From an uncultured Opitutaceae bacterium (GTDB taxonomy: Bacteria; Verrucomicrobiota; Verrucomicrobiia; Opitutales; Opitutaceae), in NCBI GenBank assembly GCA_937128785.1, contig CAKZMS010000536.1, forward strand, positions 1 through 16,570: a stretch of 16,570 nt of DNA, in the 5' to 3' direction. The notes beneath the pieces are model-generated. The model ran no database searches, was not told the origin of the DNA, and worked only from the letters and a program-made list of their open reading frames with translations. Positions 1-8,923 of this stretch are shown one piece after another (within the stretch, counting starts at the first letter, position 1; every line of letters starts with the position of its first letter). The translations under genes and the position numbers were made by a program.

Positions 1-2143
1 CCCACAAGACTTGCTCGGCCGAGGCATCACGCACGCTCGCATAATGCCGGGGAAACTCCGCCAACATCAGATCGGGACCCGTGTCATGCGGATTATCGCC
101 AAACTCCAAAATGGACTCGAGCCACAGCTCCAACATTTCTTCGGTTTGCCCCAGCGCCACCTGAGCCCGCCCCAACTGATAGAGGGCATCGCCCGCTCGA
201 CCCCGTCTTCCCCATCGTCGCAGATAAGCTTCAAACCACTCGGCCATTTCCGACCAACGCGTCTGCTGCGCAAATATTTCGCCGGCGGCAAAGACCGCAT
301 GATCCAGGTAATTAAGGTTGGGCGGGCTCATCCATGTTCCCGATTCGCGCGCCGCCGCATAAGCCTGCAGAGCCGCTTCCCACCGGCCCTCCGCCGCCGC
401 CAGGTCTCCCAACAATGCTTGCGCTTCACAGACCAGCCGTGACTCCGGGTAGTCCGCGATAAACCCTTCCAGTTGCGTGCGCGCCCGACGGTATTCCAAC
501 AACCCAAACCGACACACGCCAATCCGATAGCCGGCATCCTCACTGTAACTTCCTTCGGGGTAGCGCTCGATGATGACATCGAAATGCGCCAGCGCCGGCC
601 GAAACCGGCCTTCCATCACGTCCCCCAATTCCAGCCAGTAGTGCAAACCATCACTGAATCCACGATCTGGATACTGAGCCAGCATGGGCTCCAGTTGGGA
701 GCGCAGTGCGCCCACGTCACCGGCATCCATCAGAGTTGAGCCGACCAGGTAGACCAGCTTCGGAGCTTCCTGCAGGGTGGGAGCCAACCTCACCCGATCC
801 AAGAAAGCCAAGGTAAGCTCCCGCGCGGCGAGTTCGTGGCCTGAACGCACTGCCGTTTGTAGCAGTTCGTAGGCAACATCACCAATGAATCGGGTGTAGG
901 GCGCAGTGCGCAGGTAACGCCGGGCCAACCGCCCGACCCGATCATCAAAGCCGCTGGCGGCGGCCATCTTCACCTGTCCGTAGAGCGCTTCTTCCGCGAA
1001 GCTTTCACCAGAACTCCCCTCCATGCCCGCCGCCACTTCCTCCAGCCGAAGAAACGCCCAGTAGGCTTCGAAACTGCGCCCGCGGGCCATGTAGCAACGG
1101 GCGACCCGGAACGTCAGCGCCGGACCGTAATCGGCCACTACATTCTCGTCTCCATCCTCGGTTTCATCGCTCCCCTCACCCAGCTGGGCCAGGCGGGCCC
1201 GGGCTTGAGCCAGCTCGCTTTCGACCTGCAACAGTCGCTCCGCAAACCAGGGAACTCCCTGTTTGGCCGACTGCTCCTCCTGAAGAAAATCCGCCCGTTG
1301 GTTCCAATAGGCGCGCAGCTCGTCCGGCCGCAGGACCAGTTCGTAGAAGAACAGGGCATCGCCGTATCGTTGCGCTTCGTAAAGGCGGTCACCACCCCGC
1401 ATCAGCGCCAGATTGAGCGTGAGATCATGACGGGCATCACCCCGCTCACCCTGAATCGCCGGCAACTCCGCCATGGCTCCGGCAAAGTCCTCCGCCGCCA
1501 TCGCCGCCTGCAACAAATAGGAGCTCGCTTTGGACCGTTTCTCCGTTGCCAGGGTGCGATCCGACAAGCCCGCAATTGCATCCCGAAAGGCCGGAAACAC
1601 TTCGGGAGCTCGCGCCCAATCCCGCTCGATAAACACACAATCGGCATAGTGCTCCCAGAATCGCGTCTTCATTTCGGGAGAGAGCGCCACCGTTTGTCCT
1701 AGCTCGACCAGGTCGGCATAAACCGCGGCGGCATCACGCCACGCCTGACGGTAATAAAAGGTGTCACCCCGATACAATCGAACCGAAGCGACCCGCGAAG
1801 AATCCGGATAGGACTCCAGAAACTGACTAAAAGCCCGCTCCGCCCCATAAAGATCCGCCAGTTGAAGCCGGCCCACGCCGAGAAAATACAGTATCGACTC
1901 CCGCGCTCGAAAAGCCGCGGATTCCTCGGATTCCCGCAATCGCCGGTCCAACTCATCAAGATAGGGAACCGCCGGGCCGAATGATCCATTTTCGATGTAG
2001 TCCGAAGCGGTTTCCTGCAGCCGGGACGTCCCCATCGTGGCTGGTTCCTGCCCGGGGACGACGCTCGATAGCGTCAGGGTGAGCAAGATCGAACCCAACG
2101 GCACGGAGACGCCTAGTTTGCTCTGCAGGAGGGCAGAATCCAC
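1..2143 (-). CDS. Exported tetratricopeptide-repeat protein, 3' end outside the window
   Basis: One frame stays open on the minus strand for 714 codons and runs off the left edge, so the C-terminus is missing. The first usable start after an in-frame TGA is GTG at 2143. It gives a signal-peptide-like N-terminus: a short polar stretch with one Lys, a hydrophobic core rich in L, T, S and V (residues 11-28), then VVPGQEPA. The next ATG, at 2035, would lose this signal, so GTG is preferred although no good ribosome-binding site precedes it. The mature part is helical and rich in A, L, E and Y. TPR_6/YbgF-like units are visible near residues 95-135 (FSQFLESYPDSS) and 510-595 (FDVIIERYP and FIADYPES, each followed by the next helix pair). 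Such proteins usually scaffold envelope complexes. The partner is unknown and no catalytic motif is visible. Confidence 0.8.
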   Translation of the reverse strand, partial: MDSALLQSKLGVSVPLGSILLTLTLSSVVPGQEPATMGTSRLQETASDYIENGSFGPAVPYLDELDRRLRESEESAAFRARESILYFLGVGRLQLADLYGAERAFSQFLESYPDSSRVASVRLYRGDTFYYRQAWRDAAAVYADLVELGQTVALSPEMKTRFWEHYADCVFIERDWARAPEVFPAFRDAIAGLSDRTLATEKRSKASSYLLQAAMAAEDFAGAMAELPAIQGERGDARHDLTLNLALMRGGDRLYEAQRYGDALFFYELVLRPDELRAYWNQRADFLQEEQSAKQGVPWFAERLLQVESELAQARARLAQLGEGSDETEDGDENVVADYGPALTFRVARCYMARGRSFEAYWAFLRLEEVAAGMEGSSGESFAEEALYGQVKMAAASGFDDRVGRLARRYLRTAPYTRFIGDVAYELLQTAVRSGHELAARELTLAFLDRVRLAPTLQEAPKLVYLVGSTLMDAGDVGALRSQLEPMLAQYPDRGFSDGLHYWLELGDVMEGRFRPALAHFDVIIERYPEGSYSEDAGYRIGVCRFGLLEYRRARTQLEGFIADYPESRLVCEAQALLGDLAAAEGRWEAALQAYAAARESGTWMSPPNLNYLDHAVFAAGEIFAQQTRWSEMAEWFEAYLRRWGRRGRAGDALYQLGRAQVALGQTEEMLELWLESILEFGDNPHDTGPDLMLAEFPRHYASVRDASAEQVLW

Positions 2144-2575
<432 letters not shown>

Positions 2576-2702
2576 AGGTGCTCTGTGCGGTGGTTTGAAA
2601 CACCTCACAATTGGCGAAAGAGGATGAGCTAAGGCGGATCTCTGCGCCCCGGTCAATGGGAATTTCCCATCGAATTCGACGGCCGATCGATCCCGCCTGC
2701 GC

Positions 2703-3689
2703 TCAGACCTTCCATGTTTGGAGCACACTGATGTAGTCCGCCCGCTCCAAGCTACCCGCGTCGGTGGAGCCCCGATGGCTCAATCGGCCGCGAAAGTCTG
2801 CAATCCGCTTGTATCCCGCACTCTCCATCCATGCTTCCAATCCGGCAATCAGCTCCGCCAGTCGTTCGGGGCCGTGTTTGAGGACGGCGGAAACAACCTG
2901 CACGATATCAGCGCCCACCAGCAGGGCTTTGGCCGCATCGGCGGCGTGATGCACCCCTCCGCTGCAGGCGAGAGAGCCCGGAAAATCAGGCGATAGGATC
3001 GACAACCACCGTAAGCGCAGCAGCAGGTCGGAGGGCTCCGACAACCGCAGGTGTGTGACCTTTTCCATCTTCACCAAATCGATATCGGATTGGTGAATAC
3101 GATTAAACAGGGTGATCCCGGCGGCGCCGTTTTCACTGAGACGGGCCGCAAAATGCGGGAGAGCCGAGTGAAACGGGGTGAGCTTCACCGTAACCGGAAT
3201 CTGCACCGATGCCGCCACGGTGCGCACCACCTGCAACATGTCCGCCTCGATCTCATCGCCCGGGATGGCCGGATCGGCGGTAAGTTGATAAAGATTCAAT
3301 TCAATGGCGGCGGCCCCGGCATCTTCCATCCGCTGCGCGTAGTCGACCCAACCACCCAGCTTTCGGCCGTTCAATGAGGCGATGATCGGAACATCCACCA
3401 ACTGAGTAAGTCGCTTCAGCTGCCGGATATAATGTTCCGGATTGAGGTGGTAATCCGAATAGTTCGGCAGGCCTTTGGCCGCCTCGTCTCCGGAGATGTT
3501 TTCTTCCGTAACGAAGGGAGCGTTGGTTTCGGCCATCAATTGCTCCTCGAAGAAGGAGTGCATCACCAGGGCCGATGCGCCCGCCTCGCAGAGGCGCTGA
3601 CAGAGGCTCAGATTATCGCAATAAGGTGAGGCCCCGATGATAAACGGGTTCTTGAGCTTTAGACCGAGATAGGAAGTGGAGAGGTCCAT
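2703..3689 (-). CDS. Dihydroorotate dehydrogenase-like FMN protein
   Basis: This 328-residue protein is a TIM-barrel flavoprotein of the PyrD/PreA family. It starts with the family hallmark DLSTSYLGLKLKNPFIIGAS (residues 2-21). Further family positions are SLNG (105-108), the ELNLY strand (130-134), VKLTP (168-172), LFNR (194-197), CSGGVHHAADA (242-252) and GADIVQVVSA (259-268), the last two being the usual phosphate/FMN-binding end. True class 1 enzymes carry NLSCPN-type residues with the catalytic Cys. Here that segment reads NLYQLTADP, so the active-site Cys is absent. The protein is therefore better called DHOD-like than PyrD. It follows sufS by 17 bp and probably shares its transcript. 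The electron acceptor and substrate are unknown. Confidence 0.88.
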   Translation of the reverse strand: MDLSTSYLGLKLKNPFIIGASPYCDNLSLCQRLCEAGASALVMHSFFEEQLMAETNAPFVTEENISGDEAAKGLPNYSDYHLNPEHYIRQLKRLTQLVDVPIIASLNGRKLGGWVDYAQRMEDAGAAAIELNLYQLTADPAIPGDEIEADMLQVVRTVAASVQIPVTVKLTPFHSALPHFAARLSENGAAGITLFNRIHQSDIDLVKMEKVTHLRLSEPSDLLLRLRWLSILSPDFPGSLACSGGVHHAADAAKALLVGADIVQVVSAVLKHGPERLAELIAGLEAWMESAGYKRIADFRGRLSHRGSTDAGSLERADYISVLQTWKV

Positions 3690-3706
3690 GGCGTGAGCGC
3701 GGAAAG

Positions 3707-4948
3707 CTAACCCGCACCAAAGAAGTTGAGGATTCGGCGCATCGATGTCACGAGCGCATCAACATCTTCGGGCGTGTTGTAGAGGTAGAAACTCGCGCGG
3801 GTGGTGCTGGGCAAACCCAATTTGTGCATGAGGGGCTGGTTGCAGTGATGCCCCCCGCGTAGCGCGACCCCGTCCTGGTCGGCAAAGGTGACCACATCGT
3901 GCGCATGCACATCGGCGAAGGCGAAACTCACCAATCCTGCCCGCGGCTCGCCGGAGCGCGGGCCCAGCAGGCGAATACCCGGGAGTTCGCTCAGTCGATC
4001 GTAGGCGAGGGCCGCGAGTTCGGCCTCGTGTTGGCCGATTTTGGGGCGCCCGACGGAATCCAGATAATCCATCGCGGCATGCATGCCGACCGCATCGGCG
4101 ACATTGGGCGTGCCTGCTTCGAAGCGTTCCGGGGCCGGTTTCCACTCGCTGGCATCATAGCGCACCACGCTGATCATGCCTCCCCCGCCCTGCCACGGCG
4201 ACATGTGGTCGAGCAACTCGCGGCGGCCATACAAGACCCCGATACCGGTCGGGGCCGCCATCTTGTGTCCGGAGAATGCATAGAAATCGCATCCCATCGC
4301 CTGCACATCCACGTCTTCGTGGCCGGCGGACTGCGCACCATCCACCATCGTCAGTGCCCCCACCGCCCGGGCTTTGGCACAAATCTCAGCCGCCGGATTG
4401 ATGGTTCCCAACGTGTTGGAAATGTGCGTGAACGCGACGAGTTTGACCTGCTCGGTGAGCAGTTGATCGAGCGCCTCCATGTCGAGGCCGCCTTCCGCGT
4501 CCTCTCCCAGCACCGGAATATACTTTAGAGTAGCTCCGGTCTGCTGACACACGATCTGCCAAGGCACCATATTCGAATGATGCTCCATTTCGGTGCAGAG
4601 CACGACATCACCTGACTTCAGATTGTCGCGCGCCCACCCCTGGGCGACGAGGTTCACCGATGCCGTCGTGCCACTGGTAAAAACAATCTCCGCGGAATCG
4701 GCGGCATTGATGAACCGGGCGGTGCGGGCGCGCGCGGCCTCGTAGCCATCGGTCGCCCGCATCGAAAGAGCATGCAGGCCCCGGTGGACGTTGCTGTTAT
4801 CCCGCTCGTAGAAACGCGCGACCGCATCGATCACCGCGCGGGGTTTGTGGGTCGTGGCCGCGTTGTCGAGATACACCAGCGGATGCCCACCCACGTGCTG
4901 GTCGAGCACGGGGAAATCCACCCGTAGATTGGAGAAGTCGGAACTCAT
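3707..4948 (-). CDS. sufS: Cysteine desulfurase SufS
   Basis: This 413-residue PLP enzyme is a class V aminotransferase-fold, group II cysteine desulfurase. It removes sulfur from L-cysteine as a persulfide for Fe-S cluster assembly. Visible hallmarks are YLDNAATTHKP (26-36), NVHRG (53-57), TEMEHHSN (119-126), HISNTLGTINP (175-185), VDGAQSAGH (202-210), the PLP Schiff-base Lys229 in FSGHK, and the persulfide Cys369 in RGGHHCNQPLM. The start at ATG 4948 gives the usual MSSDFSNLRVDFPVL N-terminus. An in-frame start 25 codons upstream would add unrelated residues and overlap sufU by 70 bp, so it was not used. It lies 5 bp after sufU, its expected sulfur acceptor, so the two are surely co-transcribed. 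Confidence 0.97.
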   Translation of the reverse strand: MSSDFSNLRVDFPVLDQHVGGHPLVYLDNAATTHKPRAVIDAVARFYERDNSNVHRGLHALSMRATDGYEAARARTARFINAADSAEIVFTSGTTASVNLVAQGWARDNLKSGDVVLCTEMEHHSNMVPWQIVCQQTGATLKYIPVLGEDAEGGLDMEALDQLLTEQVKLVAFTHISNTLGTINPAAEICAKARAVGALTMVDGAQSAGHEDVDVQAMGCDFYAFSGHKMAAPTGIGVLYGRRELLDHMSPWQGGGGMISVVRYDASEWKPAPERFEAGTPNVADAVGMHAAMDYLDSVGRPKIGQHEAELAALAYDRLSELPGIRLLGPRSGEPRAGLVSFAFADVHAHDVVTFADQDGVALRGGHHCNQPLMHKLGLPSTTRASFYLYNTPEDVDALVTSMRRILNFFGAG

Positions 4949-4953
4949 GAAAC

Positions 4954-5391
4954 TTAATTTTCCACCGGTTGATCCGGCTTGTTGAGGGCATCGATGGCCG
5001 CGTGCCAGGAGAGCGTGGCACATTTGATCCGAGCCGGAAAAGCATGCACGCCGGCAAACGCGGCCACCTCGCTGAAGTCCGCCGGCTCCTCGCCCGTGGT
5101 CACGATATTTTTGAATTCATCGAACTCCGATTCCGCCTCGGCCAGGGTTTTGCCCTGCAACTGAGTCGTCATCAGGGAGGCACTCGCCTGCGAAATGGCA
5201 CATCCTGAACCCTCAAAACTGATTTCCCCGATCTTCTCCCCCTCCATTTTGAGATAAACGGTGCAATTATCGCCGCAGGTCGGGTTATCGCCGGAAGCCA
5301 CCCGAGTGGCCTGGGGCAATTTGCCGCGATTGCGCGGTCGCTTGTTGTGGTCGAGGATGACCGCTTGATAAAGGTCCGTGAGATCAGACAT
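4954..5391 (-). CDS. sufU: SufU-type sulfur-transfer/scaffold protein
   Basis: This is a 145-residue IscU/SufU-family protein that accepts persulfide sulfur from SufS. The start at ATG 5391 gives MSDLTDLYQAVILDHNKRPRN, the typical family N-terminus; the frame extends 15 codons further upstream without homology. The likely zinc or cluster ligands are all present: Cys39 and Asp41 in NPTCGDNC, Cys64 in GSGCAIS, and Cys124 in RIKCATLSW. The long segment between the second and third Cys (residues 65-123) carries the insertion typical of SufU rather than IscU, and the C-terminus lacks the LPPVK motif that HscA binds. Pairing with SufS fits the SufU-dependent type known from Gram-positives. SufB, SufC and SufD are not in this window. 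Confidence 0.95.
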   Translation of the reverse strand: MSDLTDLYQAVILDHNKRPRNRGKLPQATRVASGDNPTCGDNCTVYLKMEGEKIGEISFEGSGCAISQASASLMTTQLQGKTLAEAESEFDEFKNIVTTGEEPADFSEVAAFAGVHAFPARIKCATLSWHAAIDALNKPDQPVEN

Positions 5392-5465
5392 GAAGCGACC
5401 AATTTCTCCGATCTGGGGATTTTGGCAACCCCCCAAGCGTCATCGCCACCTCTACGGCACCTAGT

Positions 5466-6869
5466 TCAAACCGTCAGAGCATGAGCTCGTCCCTTGCGGA
5501 CCAGCGTCTGATCGAACGCCATGGCAACCACCCGCAGCAGGGGTTCTCCCCGACGAGTGATCGCGAGGCCGGCATCATCCCACTCGACCAAACCCTCTTC
5601 CCGCAGGGGCTTCAGCGACTGCAACTCGGCCTCGTAGGTCCGGGCAAAATCGCAATCCCAGTCCTCACTCAACTGCTTAAAGTCGAGCCGCCGATCGCAC
5701 ATGATCCCCATGATCAGGCGCCGTCGGCGCTTGTCCTCGGCGGTCAACCGATACCCCTTTTCCGTCGGGAGTCGGCCCTCGGCGAGGGCCTGTCGATATG
5801 CGGCCAACGATTTGGGATTCTGCCAATAGGCGTCGGGTGAGGAGGATATGGATGATATCCCGAAAGCGTAGAGCGAAGCCCCTGCCCGCGTGCTGTAGCC
5901 CTGGAAGTTACGCTGGAGGGTGCCCTCTTGCCGCGCCACGGCCAAGGGGTCGTCCGGACGGGCGAAATGATCCAGTCCGATATCGATAAAACCCGCCTCA
6001 CGGAGCGCCCGACTGATCACCCCGAACATGGCCAGCTTGTCTTCGGGCCCGGGCATCTGACCGCGTTGGTCGAAAATACGTTGGGCGGGCTTGATCCACG
6101 GGACATGGGCGTAGCTGAAGACGGACAAGCGATCCGGCCGCAAGGCGAGCACGTCTTTCACGGTCTGCGCCACCGTGTCCACGGTCTGCAACGGCAAGCC
6201 GTAGATCAGATCAAAGTTGATGTCGCGGATACCTGCAAGCCGTAGCAGATCAACGGCCTTTCGATTGAGCTCGTCGGGCTGCACCCGATGAATTGCCTGC
6301 TGTACTTCCGTATTGGTATCTTGAATACCCAGGGAGGCTCGATTGATGCCGAGATCCGCCAACACCTTGACCTGCTCGGCGGAGACCACCCGCGGGTCGA
6401 TCTCGATACTCAGTTCCGCATCCTCGGCAAAGCGAAAGGTGCGGTGCAACACGTCGCCCAGTTCCTGCAGCAGTTCGGCGGAGAAGAAGGTCGGGGTGCC
6501 TCCCCCGAAATGCAGTTGCTCAACGGGTCGCGACCGGTCGATTCGAGCGGCCACCAAAGCGATCTCTTTTTTGAGTTCGGCCAGGTAAGTGGCAGCCCAG
6601 TCTTGCCGGCGGGTGATGATCGTGGTGCAGCCGCAATACCAGCAACGCGACTCGCAAAACGGCAGATGAAAATAAAGCGACAGCGGACGCGAAGGATCCC
6701 GATTGTCAGCGGCAATGACCCCGTCCAAATCCAAATCCGCCAACCGATCGTGGAAGCGATTGGCCGGAGGGTAAGAAGTGTAGCGGGGACCGGGAATCGC
6801 ATACTTTCGAATGAGATCCAGATCCAAAGCAGCGTCTTCGCCGGTGGGTGGGTCGTGCGGCAGAATCAT
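5466..6869 (-). CDS. hemN: Oxygen-independent coproporphyrinogen III oxidase HemN
   Basis: This 467-residue radical SAM enzyme converts coproporphyrinogen III to protoporphyrinogen IX without oxygen in heme synthesis. YTSYPPANRF (30-39) is the HemN N-terminal signature. The cluster motif FCESRCWYCGC supplies Cys72, Cys76 and Cys79 (radical SAM cluster) plus Cys81, the CX3CX2CXC pattern of true HemN, which sets it apart from HemW-type paralogues. FGGGTPTF (121-128) is the SAM-binding glycine motif. GIQDTNTEVQQAIHR (181-195) and the C-terminal HemN domain with LIMGIMCDRRLDF also match. The length is close to the E. coli enzyme (457). It lies 74 bp upstream of sufU and 102 bp downstream of the LysM gene, all on one strand. 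A HemN next to Fe-S sulfur-supply genes is sensible because HemN needs a [4Fe-4S] cluster. Confidence 0.97.
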   Translation of the reverse strand: MILPHDPPTGEDAALDLDLIRKYAIPGPRYTSYPPANRFHDRLADLDLDGVIAADNRDPSRPLSLYFHLPFCESRCWYCGCTTIITRRQDWAATYLAELKKEIALVAARIDRSRPVEQLHFGGGTPTFFSAELLQELGDVLHRTFRFAEDAELSIEIDPRVVSAEQVKVLADLGINRASLGIQDTNTEVQQAIHRVQPDELNRKAVDLLRLAGIRDINFDLIYGLPLQTVDTVAQTVKDVLALRPDRLSVFSYAHVPWIKPAQRIFDQRGQMPGPEDKLAMFGVISRALREAGFIDIGLDHFARPDDPLAVARQEGTLQRNFQGYSTRAGASLYAFGISSISSSPDAYWQNPKSLAAYRQALAEGRLPTEKGYRLTAEDKRRRRLIMGIMCDRRLDFKQLSEDWDCDFARTYEAELQSLKPLREEGLVEWDDAGLAITRRGEPLLRVVAMAFDQTLVRKGRAHALTV

Positions 6870-6880
6870 GGGAGGCGGAT

Positions 6881-6897
6881 GAGGCCTTTAAGGTCTC
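6881..6897. promoter_or_regulatory. Imperfect palindrome just upstream of hemN
   Basis: GAGGCCTT-T-AAGGTCTC is an 8-bp inverted repeat with one G-T wobble pair and a single central base. It lies 12 to 28 bases upstream of the hemN start. It could be an operator, a 5' UTR hairpin or a remnant of the LysM gene's terminator. There is no T-tract, so termination is the least supported. No known regulator site was recognised. Confidence 0.25.
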
Positions 6898-6971
6898 ACA
6901 TCCGGCGGTCGCGCGCTCCGCACGGATTGCGGGCCCGTAGGCGGTTTTTGCCTCCTCTCCCGTGGGGCAAA

Positions 6972-7865
6972 TCACCGCGGAATGACCAAAACCATCCCCA
7001 CCTGGAGGTCGTTTTGCGACCGCATCTTACTCTGGTTCGCGGCGTAAATGTCCTTGGCCCGGGTGGAATCTTGGTAATAGCGCCGGGCGAGCCCGTAAAG
7101 GGTGTCGCCTTTGACGACGGTGTGCGTGCGGGTAGGCTCGGCCGTGCCCACGGCGGCCGCGGGACGGGTAGGTTCGGCCTTCACCGGCTCCGTCGCGGTG
7201 GTGATGGGGGCCCGGCTGAATCGAGAGGGCTGAGTCTGGTTGGCGGGCGGGGGCGTGATGGTTGGCCGGGGGGTCGAGGGGCTGCCCGGACCGGTCAGAC
7301 TGGCAACGGTTCCCCGACTGGTGGCCCGACTTCCGTAGAGCTGGGTCAACTCATCCTTCAAGCGGGTGTTTTCCCGCTGGAGTTGATCCACCACCTCCAG
7401 CAGATCCTTGCGCATCGTCTGGTTTTCGAGCGGTTGAGCCGGCAAGGTGCGGGCAAAATCCCGGGTGGCGGCATCGATGCGCTGCCGAACCAGATCCGCC
7501 TGGGGTCCGTTCGGTTTGTATTCGAGGTATTTCCGAAAGTGATAAATCGCGGCGATCGGGTCCTTAATTTCGAGCTGATAGAGCAACCCCACCTCGAGGT
7601 GGGATTCCGGAGCACCATCGCGCCGCGTTTGGATCACGTAGTTGAACTCGGCCAGCGCCGCCTGCTCCCTCCCCTGCTTCAACAACCGCTTGCCCTCCTC
7701 GTAAGCGGGTTCGTTGACCTCGGCGATGGACTCGCCCTCAGGCAAGCGATTGCAGCCAACCGACACGATAAGCGATACCACGACGACTCCGGAGAGGAAA
7801 CGTCGGGCAAATGATGGCTGGGAAAAGGATTTGAATGCCGGCAAGCTGAATTCTAAGTCTGCCAT
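6972..7865 (-). CDS. Envelope LysM-domain protein with TPR-like N-terminal half
   Basis: This is a 297-residue exported protein. The N-terminus has a basic stretch (FARR, 19-22), a hydrophobic core (residues 24-36) and SVGC at 35-38, which may be a divergent lipobox with Cys38 as the lipidated residue. A TPR-like helical region follows (about 52-135: EEGKRLLKQG, AALAEFNYVI, AAIYHFRKYLEYKP). Then come a short coiled-coil-like stretch (150-176), a Pro/Thr-rich linker (190-245) and a C-terminal LysM (248-296: HTVVKGDTLYGLARRYY, then LQVGMVLVIP). LysM binds N-acetylglucosamine in peptidoglycan, so an envelope scaffolding or sensing role is likely. ATG 7865 is preferred over an in-frame ATG at 7919, which would overlap the divergent kdsD gene. 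No Shine-Dalgarno is visible. I know of no specific assigned function. Confidence 0.85.
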   Translation of the reverse strand: MADLEFSLPAFKSFSQPSFARRFLSGVVVVSLIVSVGCNRLPEGESIAEVNEPAYEEGKRLLKQGREQAALAEFNYVIQTRRDGAPESHLEVGLLYQLEIKDPIAAIYHFRKYLEYKPNGPQADLVRQRIDAATRDFARTLPAQPLENQTMRKDLLEVVDQLQRENTRLKDELTQLYGSRATSRGTVASLTGPGSPSTPRPTITPPPANQTQPSRFSRAPITTATEPVKAEPTRPAAAVGTAEPTRTHTVVKGDTLYGLARRYYQDSTRAKDIYAANQSKMRSQNDLQVGMVLVIPR

Positions 7866-7889
7866 TGGTCGCGCCGACTCAAACCCTAA

Positions 7890-8879
7890 ATGGCCATTAC
7901 ACCCAAAACAGCCCTTCAACGTGCCCGCGCCTGTCTCGAAATTGAGCAGGAAGCCCTCGCGGCCACGGCCAGCAGTCTCGACCGCCGTTTCGTGGCGGCA
8001 GCCCGGGCGATTGAATCCGCCACGGGCGAAGGCGGCAAATTGATCTGCAGCGGGGTCGGGAAATCAGCCCATATCGCGCAAAAACTCGTCGGCACGTTTA
8101 ACAGCACGGGGGTGGTCACCTGCTTCCTCGATGCCACCCAGGCGCTGCACGGGGATCTCGGTCTTTGCGCACCGGGAGATATCGCCATCCTTTTCAGCAA
8201 CAGCGGGCAGACGGAGGAAGTCCTGCGACTGCTCACGATGCTCAAACGATTCGAAGTCACCGTGATCGCCTGCACCGCTCACCCGGAATCCGATCTGGCA
8301 AGTGAAGCCGATCATCAACTCCTCTACGAAGTGCCCCGGGAGGCCTGCCCGTTGGAGTTGGCGCCGACCGCCAGCACCACCGCCGCCCTCGCCCTGGGCG
8401 ATGCCCTGGCGATGGTGTTGCTGAAAGCCCGGGGTTTCACCCGCGAAGACTTCGCCAAGTATCACCCGGCGGGTAATTTGGGGCGCGTGCTGCTCCTGCG
8501 AGTCGGGGATATCATGCGCCAGGGGGATCGCCTGGCGGTCGCTCCTGACACCGTATCGACGCAGGACGCGATTCTCCGCCTGACCAAAGCCAAAAGCGGG
8601 AGTATTGCTCTGGTGAATGCCCGATCGGGCAAGCTGACCGGCATTCTGACCGATGGGGATTTTCGGCGTGCTGCCCTCACCGGCGAGGGGTTCCTCCAAA
8701 AACCGGTGAAGCAGTTCATGACCCGGAAACCCAAGACCGTCAGCGAGGACGCCCTCGGCGTGGATGCCCTCCGTATCTTCGAGGCGCACAAGATCGACGA
8801 TTTGATCGTGGTGAACAAAGCGGGGAAGCCGGTCGGGTTGGTCGACGGTCAAGACCTGCCCAAACTGAAGATCGTATAG
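7890..8879 (+). CDS. kdsD: D-arabinose-5-phosphate isomerase, KpsF/GutQ family
   Basis: This 329-residue enzyme interconverts ribulose-5-phosphate and arabinose-5-phosphate, the first step to Kdo for lipopolysaccharide. The N-terminal SIS domain (about 35-180) contains [36 protein letters not shown] and YHPAGNLGR. Catalytic positions known for E. coli KdsD (Lys59, Glu111, Glu152, His193) map, shifted by one, to Lys58, Glu110, Glu151 and His192. Two CBS domains follow (about 205-263 and 275-329: [41 protein letters not shown]). Its length matches the E. coli enzyme. It is divergent from the LysM gene with only 24 bp between start codons, and no Shine-Dalgarno is seen. It implies an LPS-type outer membrane. 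Confidence 0.96.
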   Translation: MAITPKTALQRARACLEIEQEALAATASSLDRRFVAAARAIESATGEGGKLICSGVGKSAHIAQKLVGTFNSTGVVTCFLDATQALHGDLGLCAPGDIAILFSNSGQTEEVLRLLTMLKRFEVTVIACTAHPESDLASEADHQLLYEVPREACPLELAPTASTTAALALGDALAMVLLKARGFTREDFAKYHPAGNLGRVLLLRVGDIMRQGDRLAVAPDTVSTQDAILRLTKAKSGSIALVNARSGKLTGILTDGDFRRAALTGEGFLQKPVKQFMTRKPKTVSEDALGVDALRIFEAHKIDDLIVVNKAGKPVGLVDGQDLPKLKIV

Positions 8880-8923
8880 AATTCGGGCCGGAATTGCGCA
8901 TTCGCTGCGATTCCTTGCGCAAA

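Noticed and set aside
4949..5023. A longer SufS starting 25 codons upstream
   Set aside because: The added residues have no family resemblance and the extension would overlap the end of sufU by 70 bp; ATG 4948 gives the typical SufS N-terminus.
5392..5465. A terminator between hemN and sufU
   Set aside because: The best pairing is about 5 bp of G/C around a loop of more than 10 nt, with no T-tract on the minus strand. Read-through into sufU is at least as likely.
6288..7814. A 508-codon open frame on the plus strand
   Set aside because: It lies antisense to the 5' part of hemN and most of the LysM gene, both supported by clear domains. Its Arg/Gly-rich translation resembles no family and is a high-GC shadow frame.
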